From Sulfitobacter sp. S223 (lineage in GTDB: Bacteria; Pseudomonadota; Alphaproteobacteria; Rhodobacterales; Rhodobacteraceae): a stretch of DNA of 64,000 bases. Numbering within the stretch: position 1 is the stretch's first letter; every line of letters starts with the position of its first letter. The stretch lies in the NCBI RefSeq assembly GCF_025143825.1, contig NZ_CP083560.1, positions 186,001 through 250,000 on the forward strand. Direction: 5' to 3'. Below are positions 45,472 through 54,403 of this stretch, in pieces. The notes below the pieces were generated by a model. It saw only the letters and a program-made list of their open reading frames with translations, was not told the origin of the DNA and ran no database searches. The position numbers and the translations under genes are program-made.

Positions 45472-46134
45472 TCAAAAATTTTCCGCGTCGGCTACCATTT
45501 TCAATCCCTCAGGATCAACCACTGTGATTGTGCTGCGCCCAAGCTGGATCAGGCCCTCACGTTTCCACATCGAGAGCGTCTTCGAGACGGTCTCGCGCGT
45601 GGCGCCGACAAAAGCCCCGAGATCGGCGTGGGACATGTTCAGTGCATTTGGACTAGAGCCCGATAGATGCAGGATTTTTCGGGCCAAACGCGTTGTCACA
45701 TCCATAAAGACTTGTTCGTGATACTGGGTCGACATCCACCGCATGCGCAGTCCTGCCAACTCGATCAGATCAATGTAGAGGTCGGGCTGGGCGCGCAGTG
45801 CATCATGCACATCTTCGTTTCTCAATCCCCAGACTTCTGTTGGTTTGGTCGCGGTCAGCGTTGCAGTGCGCGGACCGGGTGCGAAAAACGCGATTTCACC
45901 CAGCAGTTCGCCCGCATGCATCATATCGAGGCCGAGCTTTTTTCCCCCTGCTGATGTGACACTGACTTCGAGCTCGCCCGATATCACAGCAAAAAGCGAA
46001 TCGCCCTGATCACCCTGTTCAAATAATATTTCACCAGCGGCCAGACGGCGACGCACAGCGAGGGCGGACACCATATTGCGTAATTCCGGAGAGGCCGTCG
46101 CGAGAAAGCCGATGTCAGATAGGGATGTCGTCAA
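45472..46134 (-). CDS. Crp/Fnr-family transcriptional regulator
   Basis: A 220-residue regulator: a cyclic-nucleotide-binding-like domain (about 10-130; GEILFEQGDQGDSLFAVISGELEV, GELLGEIAFFAPGPRTATLTA) and a C-terminal winged helix (150-215) with recognition helix R180-E181-T-V-S-K185. It lacks the N-terminal cysteine cluster of FNR, so it is not an Fe-S oxygen sensor. The G-E..R-T binding segment is CRP-like, so a cyclic nucleotide ligand is possible. It is encoded next to petABC, convergently. Confidence 0.92.
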   Translation of the reverse strand: MTTSLSDIGFLATASPELRNMVSALAVRRRLAAGEILFEQGDQGDSLFAVISGELEVSVTSAGGKKLGLDMMHAGELLGEIAFFAPGPRTATLTATKPTEVWGLRNEDVHDALRAQPDLYIDLIELAGLRMRWMSTQYHEQVFMDVTTRLARKILHLSGSSPNALNMSHADLGAFVGATRETVSKTLSMWKREGLIQLGRSTITVVDPEGLKMVADAENF

Positions 46135-46167
46135 GAGATTAAGCCCGGCACTAGAGGAGGTTTCAGC

Positions 46168-47421
46168 TTACGCGTGCAATCCGGTGCCTGTCTGCCCCTG
46201 AATTTGTGTTTGTACGATTGAGCCCTCGGTTTGTGGCGACTCAAACCTGACCTCGGCAAATTGTTCGGTCCGGCCCATATGCGGGTTCTCCATCAGCACC
46301 GAATGGGTTCGGCCAATCTGCGCTGACAAATGTGCGTGTACTTGCGCTTCGCCCTCTGCGCGCAACCGGGCCGCACGCGTTTTGATTGTTGCCCCGTTTA
46401 CAGCAGGCATGCGTGCCGCTGGGGTGCCTTCACGGGCCGAATAGGGAAAGACGTGCAACCAGGTTAGGTTGCACTCTGTCACGAGTTTGAGTGAGTTTTC
46501 AAACATCGCGTCTGTTTCAGTGGGGAAGCCAGCGATGATATCAGCACCGAAAGTCATCTCAGGCCGCAACTTGCGGGCTTCGGTGCAAAAGTTGATCGCG
46601 TCATCGCGCAAGTGGCGGCGCTTCATCCGTTTGAGAATCATATCGTCGCCGTGTTGCAGCGACAGGTGTAGATGCGGCATCAACCGTGGTTCGGTTGCGA
46701 TGGCCTGCATCAGGTTTTGATCCACTTCGATCGAATCGATAGAGCTGATGCGCAGACGTGGCAAATCAGGCACCAGCTTGAGAATCCGCATTACCAGATC
46801 GCCCAAGCGCGGAGTGGCCGGCAGGTCAGCGCCCCACGAGGTGAGGTCAACGCCGGTCAGCACAACTTCATTATAACCTTTCCCGACAAGCCGTTTGATC
46901 TGCTCGACCACGACACCGGCAGGCACGGAGCGTGAATTGCCGCGACCGTAAGGGATGATGCAAAAAGTACAGCGGTGATCGCAGCCGTTTTGCACCTGAA
47001 CATAGGCGCGGCTACGCGTCCCAAAGCCATCGATCAGATGGCCTGCTGTTTCGGTTACGGACATGATATCGTCCACCTGAAGCGCTTCTGTCTCGCCAAT
47101 AAAATCCGCAGCGAGCCCCTGCCAAGTCGCGCCTAACATTTTTTCTGTATTCCCGATGACGGCATCGACTTCGGGCATGGCGGTGAAGGTCGCAGGCTCT
47201 GTCTGGGCGGCGCAGCCCGTCACGATAAGCCTTGCGTTGGGATTCGCTTTGCGCAGTTTGCGGATATCCTGGCGCGCTTTGCGCACCGCTTCCGCGGTGA
47301 CAGCGCAGGTGTTGACGACCACTGCATCGCGCAGACCGGCATCAGTGGCCAGTTCTTTCATGGCCTCCAGTTCATACTGGTTCAGGCGGCACCCGTGGTT
47401 TGAGAATACAGGCGCGCTCAT
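46168..47421 (-). CDS. mtaB: tRNA threonylcarbamoyladenosine methylthiotransferase MtaB
   Basis: A radical-SAM enzyme that converts t6A37 to ms2t6A37 in tRNA. The 417-residue protein has the N-terminal methylthiotransferase domain with its three cysteines (NHGCRLNQYE, VVNTCAVT, VTGCAAQTEP) and the radical-SAM CxxxCxxC in NGCDHRCTFCIIPYGRG. A shortened TRAM-like C-terminus follows. Its start overlaps the dapF stop by 4 bases, so the two are co-translated. Confidence 0.95.
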   Translation of the reverse strand: MSAPVFSNHGCRLNQYELEAMKELATDAGLRDAVVVNTCAVTAEAVRKARQDIRKLRKANPNARLIVTGCAAQTEPATFTAMPEVDAVIGNTEKMLGATWQGLAADFIGETEALQVDDIMSVTETAGHLIDGFGTRSRAYVQVQNGCDHRCTFCIIPYGRGNSRSVPAGVVVEQIKRLVGKGYNEVVLTGVDLTSWGADLPATPRLGDLVMRILKLVPDLPRLRISSIDSIEVDQNLMQAIATEPRLMPHLHLSLQHGDDMILKRMKRRHLRDDAINFCTEARKLRPEMTFGADIIAGFPTETDAMFENSLKLVTECNLTWLHVFPYSAREGTPAARMPAVNGATIKTRAARLRAEGEAQVHAHLSAQIGRTHSVLMENPHMGRTEQFAEVRFESPQTEGSIVQTQIQGQTGTGLHA

Positions 47422-48260
47422 TGATGCTTCTCGATGAATTGACGTGTCAGTGTGCCGTCGGCCACATGCATCGTTTCTCCGGTCATCCAGACGCCATCAT
47501 CGCGCCAATCGATCTGAAGGCTACCGCCGTCAAGATCAATTCGCACTGTGCGCCCCGTCAGGCCCCTACGGGCCGCAGCGACTGCTGTGGCACAGGAAGA
47601 TGATCCGGAAGCTAGGGTGATTCCCACGCCCCGCTCCCATACGCGCATGCGAATGTGGTCCTTCCCGACAACCTGCGCGACCTGCACATTGGTCCTCTGG
47701 GGGTACAGTGGGTGGTGTTCGTATGTGGCGCCGAAGGCGTCCAGATCAACGGCCATGACGTCATCTACAAAGAAGGTGCAGTGCGGGTTCCCCATACCTG
47801 TCGCAACCGGTGCGCCGTCAATTGGAAGAGAAAGTGTGTCCAATGCCTTTGTCAGCGGAATTTCATCCCACGCCATTTGCGGGTGCCCCATGTTCACCGA
47901 AGTCAGCCCTTCGCCAGCGTCGCGGGCGATCAAATCTCCACGGTCTGTCGTCAGGTGCAACTGCTCCTTGCCACTTTCGTCCATCAGGTGGCGGGCAATG
48001 CAACGAGTCGCGTTCCCGCAGGCCGCTGACGTAGATCCATCCGCATTATAAAAGGTCAAATGCGCATCACCCGTTCCCTGAGTGATAACAGCAATCTGGT
48101 CAAAGCCGATTCCCGTGTGTCGGTCCGCAATGGCCCGCACAAGTGCCTCTGACAGCGGAAAATCACGCGTCCGCGCATCAAAAACGACGAAGTCGTTTCC
48201 GAGCCCGTGCATTTTCATGAAGGGTAACGAAGTGGCTGTGGCTCTGGTCATTATGGGCAT
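47418..48260 (-). CDS. dapF: Diaminopimelate epimerase
   Basis: Converts LL- to meso-diaminopimelate for lysine and peptidoglycan. The 280-residue protein shows MKMHGLGNDFVVFDAR, the first catalytic Cys in SAACGNATRCIARHL, and the second in ASGSSSCATAVAAARRG. The second motif has Ser-Ser-Ser where many enzymes have Gly-Ala-Gly-Thr, but the Cys is kept. Start at 48260; an ATG at 48251 is an alternative. It is coupled to mtaB. Confidence 0.95.
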   Translation of the reverse strand: MPIMTRATATSLPFMKMHGLGNDFVVFDARTRDFPLSEALVRAIADRHTGIGFDQIAVITQGTGDAHLTFYNADGSTSAACGNATRCIARHLMDESGKEQLHLTTDRGDLIARDAGEGLTSVNMGHPQMAWDEIPLTKALDTLSLPIDGAPVATGMGNPHCTFFVDDVMAVDLDAFGATYEHHPLYPQRTNVQVAQVVGKDHIRMRVWERGVGITLASGSSSCATAVAAARRGLTGRTVRIDLDGGSLQIDWRDDGVWMTGETMHVADGTLTRQFIEKHQ

Positions 48261-48356
48261 ATAGCGGGAGCGTATCGTTTATTCCAGCAGTGCGATGAAA
48301 ATTAGTGCTTTATGGGGTTGACCCTTTCGGTGGAGCTTTCTAAACACCGCGTCAGT

Positions 48357-48432
48357 GGGCCCTTAGCTCAGTTGGTAGAGCAACTGACTTTTAATCAGTA
48401 GGTCGTTGGTTCGAACCCAACAGGGCTCACCA
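48357..48432 (+). tRNA. tRNA-Lys (anticodon TTT)
   Basis: A complete cloverleaf: acceptor GGGCCCT with AGGGCTC, D-arm TAGCTCAGTTGGTAGAGC, anticodon loop CTTTTAA, T-arm GTTGGTTCGAACCCAAC, and an encoded CCA end. The anticodon TTT reads lysine codons. Confidence 0.97.
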
Positions 48433-48504
48433 CTTTTTCAAATATAGTGACGTTGAAAAGGTGGCGATCAGCCACGCCCTTCGGGGCATGGTATCGTTGG
48501 TGAT

Positions 48505-49419
48505 CTATCCATTAAAGCTGAGTCGAAGCCCCGGCGATGGCCAACGTGCATGATACAGGCAACCCGTACCCGAAGCCGTGATGTAGGCGTCCTGCATGTC
48601 AGGTCCGCCAAAACAGATGTTGGTGGTGTAAGGATCTCCCGGAACTTCGATGAAAGTGACAGGACCGCCATCCGTCGGCACCACGCTGATTCCCCCACGC
48701 ATCAATGTTGCCACGCAAATCTGCCCGTCTGCTTGCACGGCGAGGCTATCCAGCAGCTGATAGTCGGGCAGCGTTGCGGTCAACCGTCCCGGCATCGTGA
48801 AAGGCAAAGCGGCAATTTCACCGGGCGCGATTAGATCATAGCTCCAGATGCGGCTAGTTCGGGTCTCAGCCACGTGTACAGTCTTGCCGTCAGGGGACAG
48901 TCCAATCCCGTTGGGCGTAATCATAGGGCCATGCACACGCCGGATGTCGCTTCCATCTGGCTTGGCATAATAGAAGGCACCGTGGTGGACATACTCTGAC
49001 GTCGATTTGCCCAGATCAGTGAAATAGAATCCCCCTTCGGCATCAAAGACAATGTCGTTCGGGCCTCGTAACGGCTGGCCGTCACAGCTGTCATAGAGCG
49101 TTTCGAAGCTTCCAGTTGTAGGGTCAACGCGTTGGATGGAGCCGCTTACATAGTCGGGTGGGGTGCCGATAGGGCGCGCAATGCCATCTGTTTCGGTCCA
49201 GACGAATCCGCCATTATTACAGACGTAGATCATGCCATCCGGACCAATCGCTGCGCCGTTAGGGCCGCCACCAAGATCGGCGATGACATCAATGCGGCCA
49301 TCCGGATGCACCCGGGATAAAGTCTTTCGCCGGATTTCCACAAGGATGATTGAACCATCTGCCATGGCAATCGGCCCTTCTGGAAAGCCCAGTCCGCCAC
49401 ATATCTTTGTCAGTTTCAT
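48505..49419 (-). CDS. SMP-30/gluconolactonase family protein
   Basis: A 304-residue six-bladed beta-propeller lactonase. Family segments include GGLGFPEGPIAMADGSIILVEI, the metal region RGPNDIVFDAEGGFYFTDLGK and MITPNGIGLSPDGKTVHVAETRTSRIW. Members hydrolyse sugar lactones after dehydrogenation of a sugar. It is divergent from an SDR dehydrogenase gene, so the two may form an oxidation and lactone-opening pair. No signal peptide. Confidence 0.9.
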   Translation of the reverse strand: MKLTKICGGLGFPEGPIAMADGSIILVEIRRKTLSRVHPDGRIDVIADLGGGPNGAAIGPDGMIYVCNNGGFVWTETDGIARPIGTPPDYVSGSIQRVDPTTGSFETLYDSCDGQPLRGPNDIVFDAEGGFYFTDLGKSTSEYVHHGAFYYAKPDGSDIRRVHGPMITPNGIGLSPDGKTVHVAETRTSRIWSYDLIAPGEIAALPFTMPGRLTATLPDYQLLDSLAVQADGQICVATLMRGGISVVPTDGGPVTFIEVPGDPYTTNICFGGPDMQDAYITASGTGCLYHARWPSPGLRLSFNG

Positions 49420-49581
49420 GATAGTTCTCCCGATTGATCCATCCCGAATGGAACGTTAGCAGCCAAAACCCGCGGCACAAAACTTCTTATGGCAGCTGGA
49501 GCCTCTGGTTGCGCATGATGGACAAACACCCGTTTGTGTGAGTTTCTTTCCCCTGAGATGATAGCAACAGGGAGAGCTGAT

Positions 49582-50352
49582 ATGGGAACGCTTGCGGGAA
49601 AGATTGCGTGGATCACGGGTGCCGGTGGTGGCATCGGCGAAGCGTCGGCAAAAGCATTGGCCCAGAGCGGCGCCTATGTTGTTCTGTCCGGTCGCCGTGA
49701 AGACGAACTGCAGCGGGTGATGTCAGAGATCGAATCTGCTGGTGGAAAGGCAGAAACAGCACAGCTTGACGTGGTCAACGCTGAAGCGACGCAAGCAATC
49801 GCAGATGATCTGGCTGCGCGGTTTGGCGGTGTCGATATTTTTATGGCAAATGCGGGTATCAACATCCCGAACCGATCTGTCGGCGCGGTGACTGCCATGG
49901 ATTTTGCCAAAGTGGTTGATGTGAATCTGAACGGTGTGATGAACGGTGTCCTCGCGGTGCTACCGCATATGCGTGAGAAGGGGGCTGGAACGCTTATCCT
50001 GACCTCGTCTTGGGCGGGCCGTCATCCATCGCGCCTGACAGGACCGGCGTATAGTGCCTCTAAGCACGCAGTCGTGGCGCTGAGCCATTCTATCAATCAG
50101 GATGAAGGCGTAAACGGCATTCGGTGTACAGCGTTGATGCCAGGTGAGGTTGCCACGCCCATCATGAACTCACGCCCCAAGCCCCCCTCCAAAGAGGATA
50201 TGGCAAAGATGCTTACGGCTGAGGATTTGGGCGCAATGGTCCGGTATATCGCCGAAGCTCCGCCACATGTCTGCGTGAATGAAGTGTTGATAAGCCCCAC
50301 ATGGAACCGCAGCTTTGTAGGGGTGGCTGAAATGGGTGGCATCAAATTGTGA
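49582..50352 (+). CDS. Short-chain dehydrogenase/reductase
   Basis: A 256-residue classical SDR: the NAD(P) motif GAGGGIGEASAKALA, NAG at MANAGINIP, catalytic Ser in LTSSWAGRHPS and YSASKHAV (Tyr-x3-Lys). The residue after beta-2 (SGRREDEL) with Arg suggests NADP preference. Substrate unknown; the divergent lactonase suggests a sugar or sugar alcohol. The start at 49582 has GGGAGAG upstream; the frame extends 16 codons further without support. Confidence 0.92.
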   Translation: MGTLAGKIAWITGAGGGIGEASAKALAQSGAYVVLSGRREDELQRVMSEIESAGGKAETAQLDVVNAEATQAIADDLAARFGGVDIFMANAGINIPNRSVGAVTAMDFAKVVDVNLNGVMNGVLAVLPHMREKGAGTLILTSSWAGRHPSRLTGPAYSASKHAVVALSHSINQDEGVNGIRCTALMPGEVATPIMNSRPKPPSKEDMAKMLTAEDLGAMVRYIAEAPPHVCVNEVLISPTWNRSFVGVAEMGGIKL

Positions 50353-50414
50353 GACTTTGTGACCGCCCGGTCAGACTTGGAGTGCAGATAACACGGGTAG
50401 TATTTTGCTCATGC

Positions 50415-51182
50415 TCATCGTTTGTCAAACGTCTGCACAGTGATGCCTGCACTCTCAAGGGCTGAACGAACGGACCGGGCGATCTCTACCGCTGTAGGTG
50501 TGTCTCCGTGCAGGCAGATTGTATCAATAGAGGCGGGGATGTGTTTGCCGCTATCGGTGATGATGGCACGCGCCTTAACCATTTCCACCATTCGCGCGCC
50601 CGCGATGGCTGGGTCATGGATAACGGCACCTTCAATGCTGCGGTCTACCAAAGTCGCGTCATCGTTATACGCGCGATCAGCGAAGATCTCTCCGGCCCAG
50701 CCACATCCCAGTTCTTCCACCGCTTGTTGATGTGCCGTTGCGGCAAGAATCATGACGATAAGGTCAGGATCAACCGACAGAGCGGCCTCATAGAGATCGC
50801 GGGCCAGCACCGGATCTTCGGATGCCATGTTTGACAATGCGCCGTGCAGTTTGAGGTGACGCACCTTTGCACCGATGCTGCGCGCCATGCCGATGCTCGC
50901 GGCGACCTGATAGCGGATCTGGTTTTGCAAAGTAGCGCGAGGGACGGACATCCGGTTGCGCCCGAAACCCGCCAAGTCCATGAACCCCGGATGCGCACCG
51001 ATGCCCACACCGTTCGTATGGGCCAGCGTCATGGTCGCTGACATCACGTCGGCGTCGCCAGCGTGGCCACCGCAGGCGATATTGGCAGAGGTCACTGTGC
51101 GCAGAAGGGCAGCATCATCGCCCATGCGCCATGGTCCAAAGCTTTCTCCCATATCTGCATTCAGGTCTACGCGCATGGTCAT
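50415..51182 (-). CDS. pxpA: 5-oxoprolinase subunit A (LamB/YcsF family)
   Basis: Part of the ATP-dependent PxpABC enzyme that opens 5-oxoproline (pyroglutamate) to glutamate. The 255-residue protein begins MRVDLNADMGESFGPW after a two-residue lead and contains SANIACGGHAGD, GAHPGFMDLAGFGRN and VRHLKLHGALSNMA, all diagnostic. It overlaps pxpC by 4 bases and is the last gene of the operon. Confidence 0.95.
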   Translation of the reverse strand: MTMRVDLNADMGESFGPWRMGDDAALLRTVTSANIACGGHAGDADVMSATMTLAHTNGVGIGAHPGFMDLAGFGRNRMSVPRATLQNQIRYQVAASIGMARSIGAKVRHLKLHGALSNMASEDPVLARDLYEAALSVDPDLIVMILAATAHQQAVEELGCGWAGEIFADRAYNDDATLVDRSIEGAVIHDPAIAGARMVEMVKARAIITDSGKHIPASIDTICLHGDTPTAVEIARSVRSALESAGITVQTFDKR

Positions 51183-52207
51183 TCCTCGATTGTTAAGTGG
51201 TTAGTGGTGGCAGAGATCGCGCCGCTGATTAATTGATAGGATAGCAGATCACGAATGCTGGCGGGGTCACGCAATAGTGGCACGACTGTCGCGGCAAGGC
51301 TTGCGCGGCTGGAGGCTGCTCTCTGCTCGATCGTGCGGGCGTCTTCCAACGCTATAAACTCAAAGGATAAGATCGCACCGGCGGGTGCTTGTGCGACACG
51401 GCCCAGATCGGATGGAAGCACTGTGGCGATGCGGGGGTAACCGCCCGTCGTCTGGGATTCGCACATCAGAACGAACGGGGCACCGTCACCAGCGATCTGA
51501 ATATCACCGGTGACGATGACGTCCGAAAGGATGGTCAGTTGGTCGGCCGCCACGAAAGGGGCGCCATCGTGATCCATGCGCACGCCCATCCGGTTGCCAC
51601 GTGGGTCGCGGCGAAAGGCGGTCTGCGCAAAGCGTTCTTGGGTGCCAGTGTCAAATTGATCGGTCTGCATCGAGGCCGTGATGCGAATGCGCCCGCCATC
51701 AAACCGGTTTTCGACAGGTAGCGTAAGGCCGGTCTCCGACCCTTTGTCCTTGCCTGTTGGGAGGGTGTCACCAGCGACAAGAGCAGCCCCCAGTCCAGCG
51801 CTCAGATGGGCCCCGCGTGCACCCATCATCACTGGTGTGTCAATGCCCCCGCCAACATGGAGATAGCCATATGTCCCGCTGCGCGCGCCACCGATCTTTA
51901 ACGTAGCGCCTGCCGTCAGAAGGTGGCTTGCGTTCCAGACAAGGGGCGCATCATCCAGCGTGGCAGTCATCGGCGCACCAGTCAGAGCAATGCGCATATC
52001 CGCGCTGGCCCGAAAGCTGCCACCCATGCCCACCATTTCCAACGCCGCCAGATTGGCAGGCTGACCCAGCAAAGCTGCTCCTTCATAAAGCGCTAGCCGG
52101 TCTGCGGCGCCGCCCTGTGTCAAACCTTGCGCAAGGTACCCTGTCCGCCCCATATCTTGCACGGTCACGGCGGGACCGCATGACAGAACTTCCAAAACGC
52201 CGCTCAT
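51179..52207 (-). CDS. pxpC: 5-oxoprolinase subunit C (biotin-dependent carboxylase-like)
   Basis: A 342-residue protein related to KipA and the urea-amidolyase C-terminal region. Signatures: VLSCGPAVTVQDMGRTGYLAQGLTQGGAADRLA, GGARSGTYGYLHVGGGIDTP and CESQTTGGYPRIATVL. Together with PxpB it forms the ATP-using part of 5-oxoprolinase. It has 4-base overlaps with both neighbours, so the subunits are made in step. Confidence 0.94.
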   Translation of the reverse strand: MSGVLEVLSCGPAVTVQDMGRTGYLAQGLTQGGAADRLALYEGAALLGQPANLAALEMVGMGGSFRASADMRIALTGAPMTATLDDAPLVWNASHLLTAGATLKIGGARSGTYGYLHVGGGIDTPVMMGARGAHLSAGLGAALVAGDTLPTGKDKGSETGLTLPVENRFDGGRIRITASMQTDQFDTGTQERFAQTAFRRDPRGNRMGVRMDHDGAPFVAADQLTILSDVIVTGDIQIAGDGAPFVLMCESQTTGGYPRIATVLPSDLGRVAQAPAGAILSFEFIALEDARTIEQRAASSRASLAATVVPLLRDPASIRDLLSYQLISGAISATTNHLTIEE

Positions 52208-52944
52208 GCGAGCACCTGCCGCTGCGCGCCGCCGTTGCCGGACGTGTCGCCTTGCACGATGCCTTCATACTCGGCCGCAGTAACCGATGGAAACTGTAGT
52301 TCGTCCCCGGGCGAAAGCGGAAAGGGTGTGGTGTGATCAGGCCGGAAGGTGCGGAACGCCGTTTGCCCCACGTGACGCCAGCCAGTGGGGGAAGCATTGG
52401 TGAAGATGATCAACTGACGAATTGCCACCACCAGCGCGCCAGCGGGTACAGATTTGGTCAGCGCCTGTTGGCGCGGAATGTTCCAGTGCGGGGGGAGCTC
52501 TCCGGTATAGGGCTGACCAGGGGCAAAGCCGATGGTGAGGACACGCACACGCGCTGATGATAGCTCTTGTATCGCAGTCTCGGCGGAGACTCCCGCAGCT
52601 TCAGCGGCCTCTTCTAGCTGCGGTGCTGCCTCGGTGCCATAGAGCGTAGGGATCTCCCATAGAGTACGGCCTGCTGGTAAGGGAGCGCTGAACCAGTCGG
52701 TTGTCCCGATAAGCGCTTGAAGCTTTTCAATCAGCTCTTGGGGGGCATTGGCTGCCAGATCAACACTGACAAACGTGGACACAAGTGATGTCGATGTTTC
52801 ACGTACCTCTGGCCAAACTTGTGCTTCAACAGCCGCGCGAAAGGCGATTGCAGCACGGTTCGCTGGCTCGCTCATTTCATTGCCGAACTGGATCAGCAAA
52901 CCCGACAGACCAACAATCCTGATGCGCGGAAATTCAGCCATCAT
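52204..52944 (-). CDS. pxpB: 5-oxoprolinase subunit B (KipI family)
   Basis: A 246-residue protein; the family region is PRIRIVGLSGLLIQFGNEMSE at the start and GFAPGQPYTGELPPHWNIPR, TNASPTGWRHVGQTAFRTF and LSPGDELQFPSV later. It is the partner of PxpC. The start overlaps the upstream SBF transporter stop by 11 bases and the stop overlaps pxpC by 4. A second ATG three bases later (52941) is an equal alternative. Confidence 0.94.
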   Translation of the reverse strand: MMAEFPRIRIVGLSGLLIQFGNEMSEPANRAAIAFRAAVEAQVWPEVRETSTSLVSTFVSVDLAANAPQELIEKLQALIGTTDWFSAPLPAGRTLWEIPTLYGTEAAPQLEEAAEAAGVSAETAIQELSSARVRVLTIGFAPGQPYTGELPPHWNIPRQQALTKSVPAGALVVAIRQLIIFTNASPTGWRHVGQTAFRTFRPDHTTPFPLSPGDELQFPSVTAAEYEGIVQGDTSGNGGAQRQVLA

Positions 52945-53869
52945 GTAGTGCCTTTCGGTAGAGCGGTGGGAGTAGAATAGGAGTTAGGTACATTGGTAAC
53001 TGCCAGCAACCTATGAAAATCAGAATAGGGGCCAATGCATCGGGCGGCAAGGCAACCAGAAAAAGAGCGACGTTTCTATTGCCGGCCCCGATTGCCAAAG
53101 GACCGGCAACAGCATGCAATCGTGTTTTCCGCAGGGACAGCAGTGTAGCCGTCTGCAATCCATAGCTTATTGAGAACGCAAGAACAGCCCAAAGAACCAC
53201 CTGCAAAGGAGCAGTGCGTAATGCGCCATTCAGGGGGGCCATTAGCGCGATCACGATCACACAAAAAGCGAGCACCGACGCTCCGTCGAGGGACTGCACC
53301 TGTTCTGCTGATGGGGCTGGGTAAAATTTAGCACGCAGGGCAAATCCCGCTACGGTGGCCGCCAAGATTACCAGCAGCACCAAACCAGCCGAGCAAAGCA
53401 CGTCAGATGGTGTGCCCATTTGCGGAAATAGTAAAAGGATGGGCAGCGCGGTGATTGGAAAAACCGCAGTTCCTAACACCATGATTTGCATCATCCGCCC
53501 TGCATCCAACCCCAACAAAAGCGCCAGATTGGTGCTGCCTGAAATTGCCGGCGCAGCAGTAACAAGAACCAGTGCAAATGCAGCGGGTGTCTGCGCCAGT
53601 CCCAGCACGTGCAGTACGCCAAGGCACGCAAGTGGAAGGATGAGTTGCAGCAAGGCAATGGCGGTCAGTCCCCACCGCAGGTCCCGTACGGCGCCACGCG
53701 CCGCTCTGTGTCCGATGCGCAATGCCGTGATCGTCAGAAGAGCAGCCACCATAACAGGTAGCCAAGGGGCCAGCCATTTGGCCAACGTTGGAAACAAGAG
53801 ACCAGTCGCCAATCCTATCACAAGACAAGCGCGCGCATGACGGGAAACAAGGCGAAAAAAGTCGGCCAT
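52934..53869 (-). CDS. Bile acid:sodium symporter (SBF/BASS) family transporter
   Basis: A 311-residue membrane protein with about nine or ten helices. Family-like signs are the paired discontinuous-helix regions (TAAPAISGSTNLALLLGLDAG and AIGAGNRNVALFLVALP) with conserved Asn and Gly residues. It heads the operon and overlaps pxpB by 11 bases, so it is probably a sodium-coupled importer of 5-oxoproline or a related organic acid. That substrate is inferred from the gene arrangement only. Confidence 0.8.
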   Translation of the reverse strand: MADFFRLVSRHARACLVIGLATGLLFPTLAKWLAPWLPVMVAALLTITALRIGHRAARGAVRDLRWGLTAIALLQLILPLACLGVLHVLGLAQTPAAFALVLVTAAPAISGSTNLALLLGLDAGRMMQIMVLGTAVFPITALPILLLFPQMGTPSDVLCSAGLVLLVILAATVAGFALRAKFYPAPSAEQVQSLDGASVLAFCVIVIALMAPLNGALRTAPLQVVLWAVLAFSISYGLQTATLLSLRKTRLHAVAGPLAIGAGNRNVALFLVALPPDALAPILIFIGCWQLPMYLTPILLPPLYRKALHDG

Positions 53870-54403
53870 CAGTCGTCACTGCGTGTAACATAGCGGTGCA
53901 TTGGGGTCTCCTGTCCGGAGAACAGACCAGAGCAACTCAACAAACGCAATGCCCTGCGCGACACAGTAAAAATCGGCTGACTTCAATCGTTGTTTAATCT
54001 TTTCAGATCATAGCATTGGGCGTAGTCTGATTTGGGTGTGGAGATGACTTCGGGACAGCACGTCCTATGGGTAAGAAAGGGGCCATATCTTTCGATTCGA
54101 AGCATGAAACCTGAATAGTTGAAGATGCTTACGCTTGGTTTACCGGAAGTTGAAAATATTCGTTTTCTTTTGGTGCTATTTGAAGGTGTGGTTCGCTCTG
54201 CTTTTCTGGAACTCCCAGTATTAAAACTAAAAGTCTCAATTATTATTGAGTTTTTTCGGAAAATTAGAACAAAGCTTTTACGCAACCTAAAATTGATATG
54301 AAACCGATACTAACGTGTTGCTTTGCCTAGATTCCTGCTTATCGTAACGACTTGCCTACTAAAGTTTTAATTTTTGATCTGTGAATTTAGGAAATAGTGC
54401 TCG
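53870..54403. other. AT-rich gap before the IclR gene
   Basis: The 534 bases between the divergent SBF transporter and IclR genes become clearly AT-rich after 54000. Short open frames at 54119-54301 (+) and 53983-54285 (-) lack ribosome sites and recognisable content. I see no RNA gene. The region should hold the two outward promoters. Confidence 0.5.

Noticed and set aside
53983-54301. Two short open frames in the AT-rich gap before the IclR gene
   Set aside because: They overlap each other on opposite strands, lack ribosome sites and show no recognisable domain.
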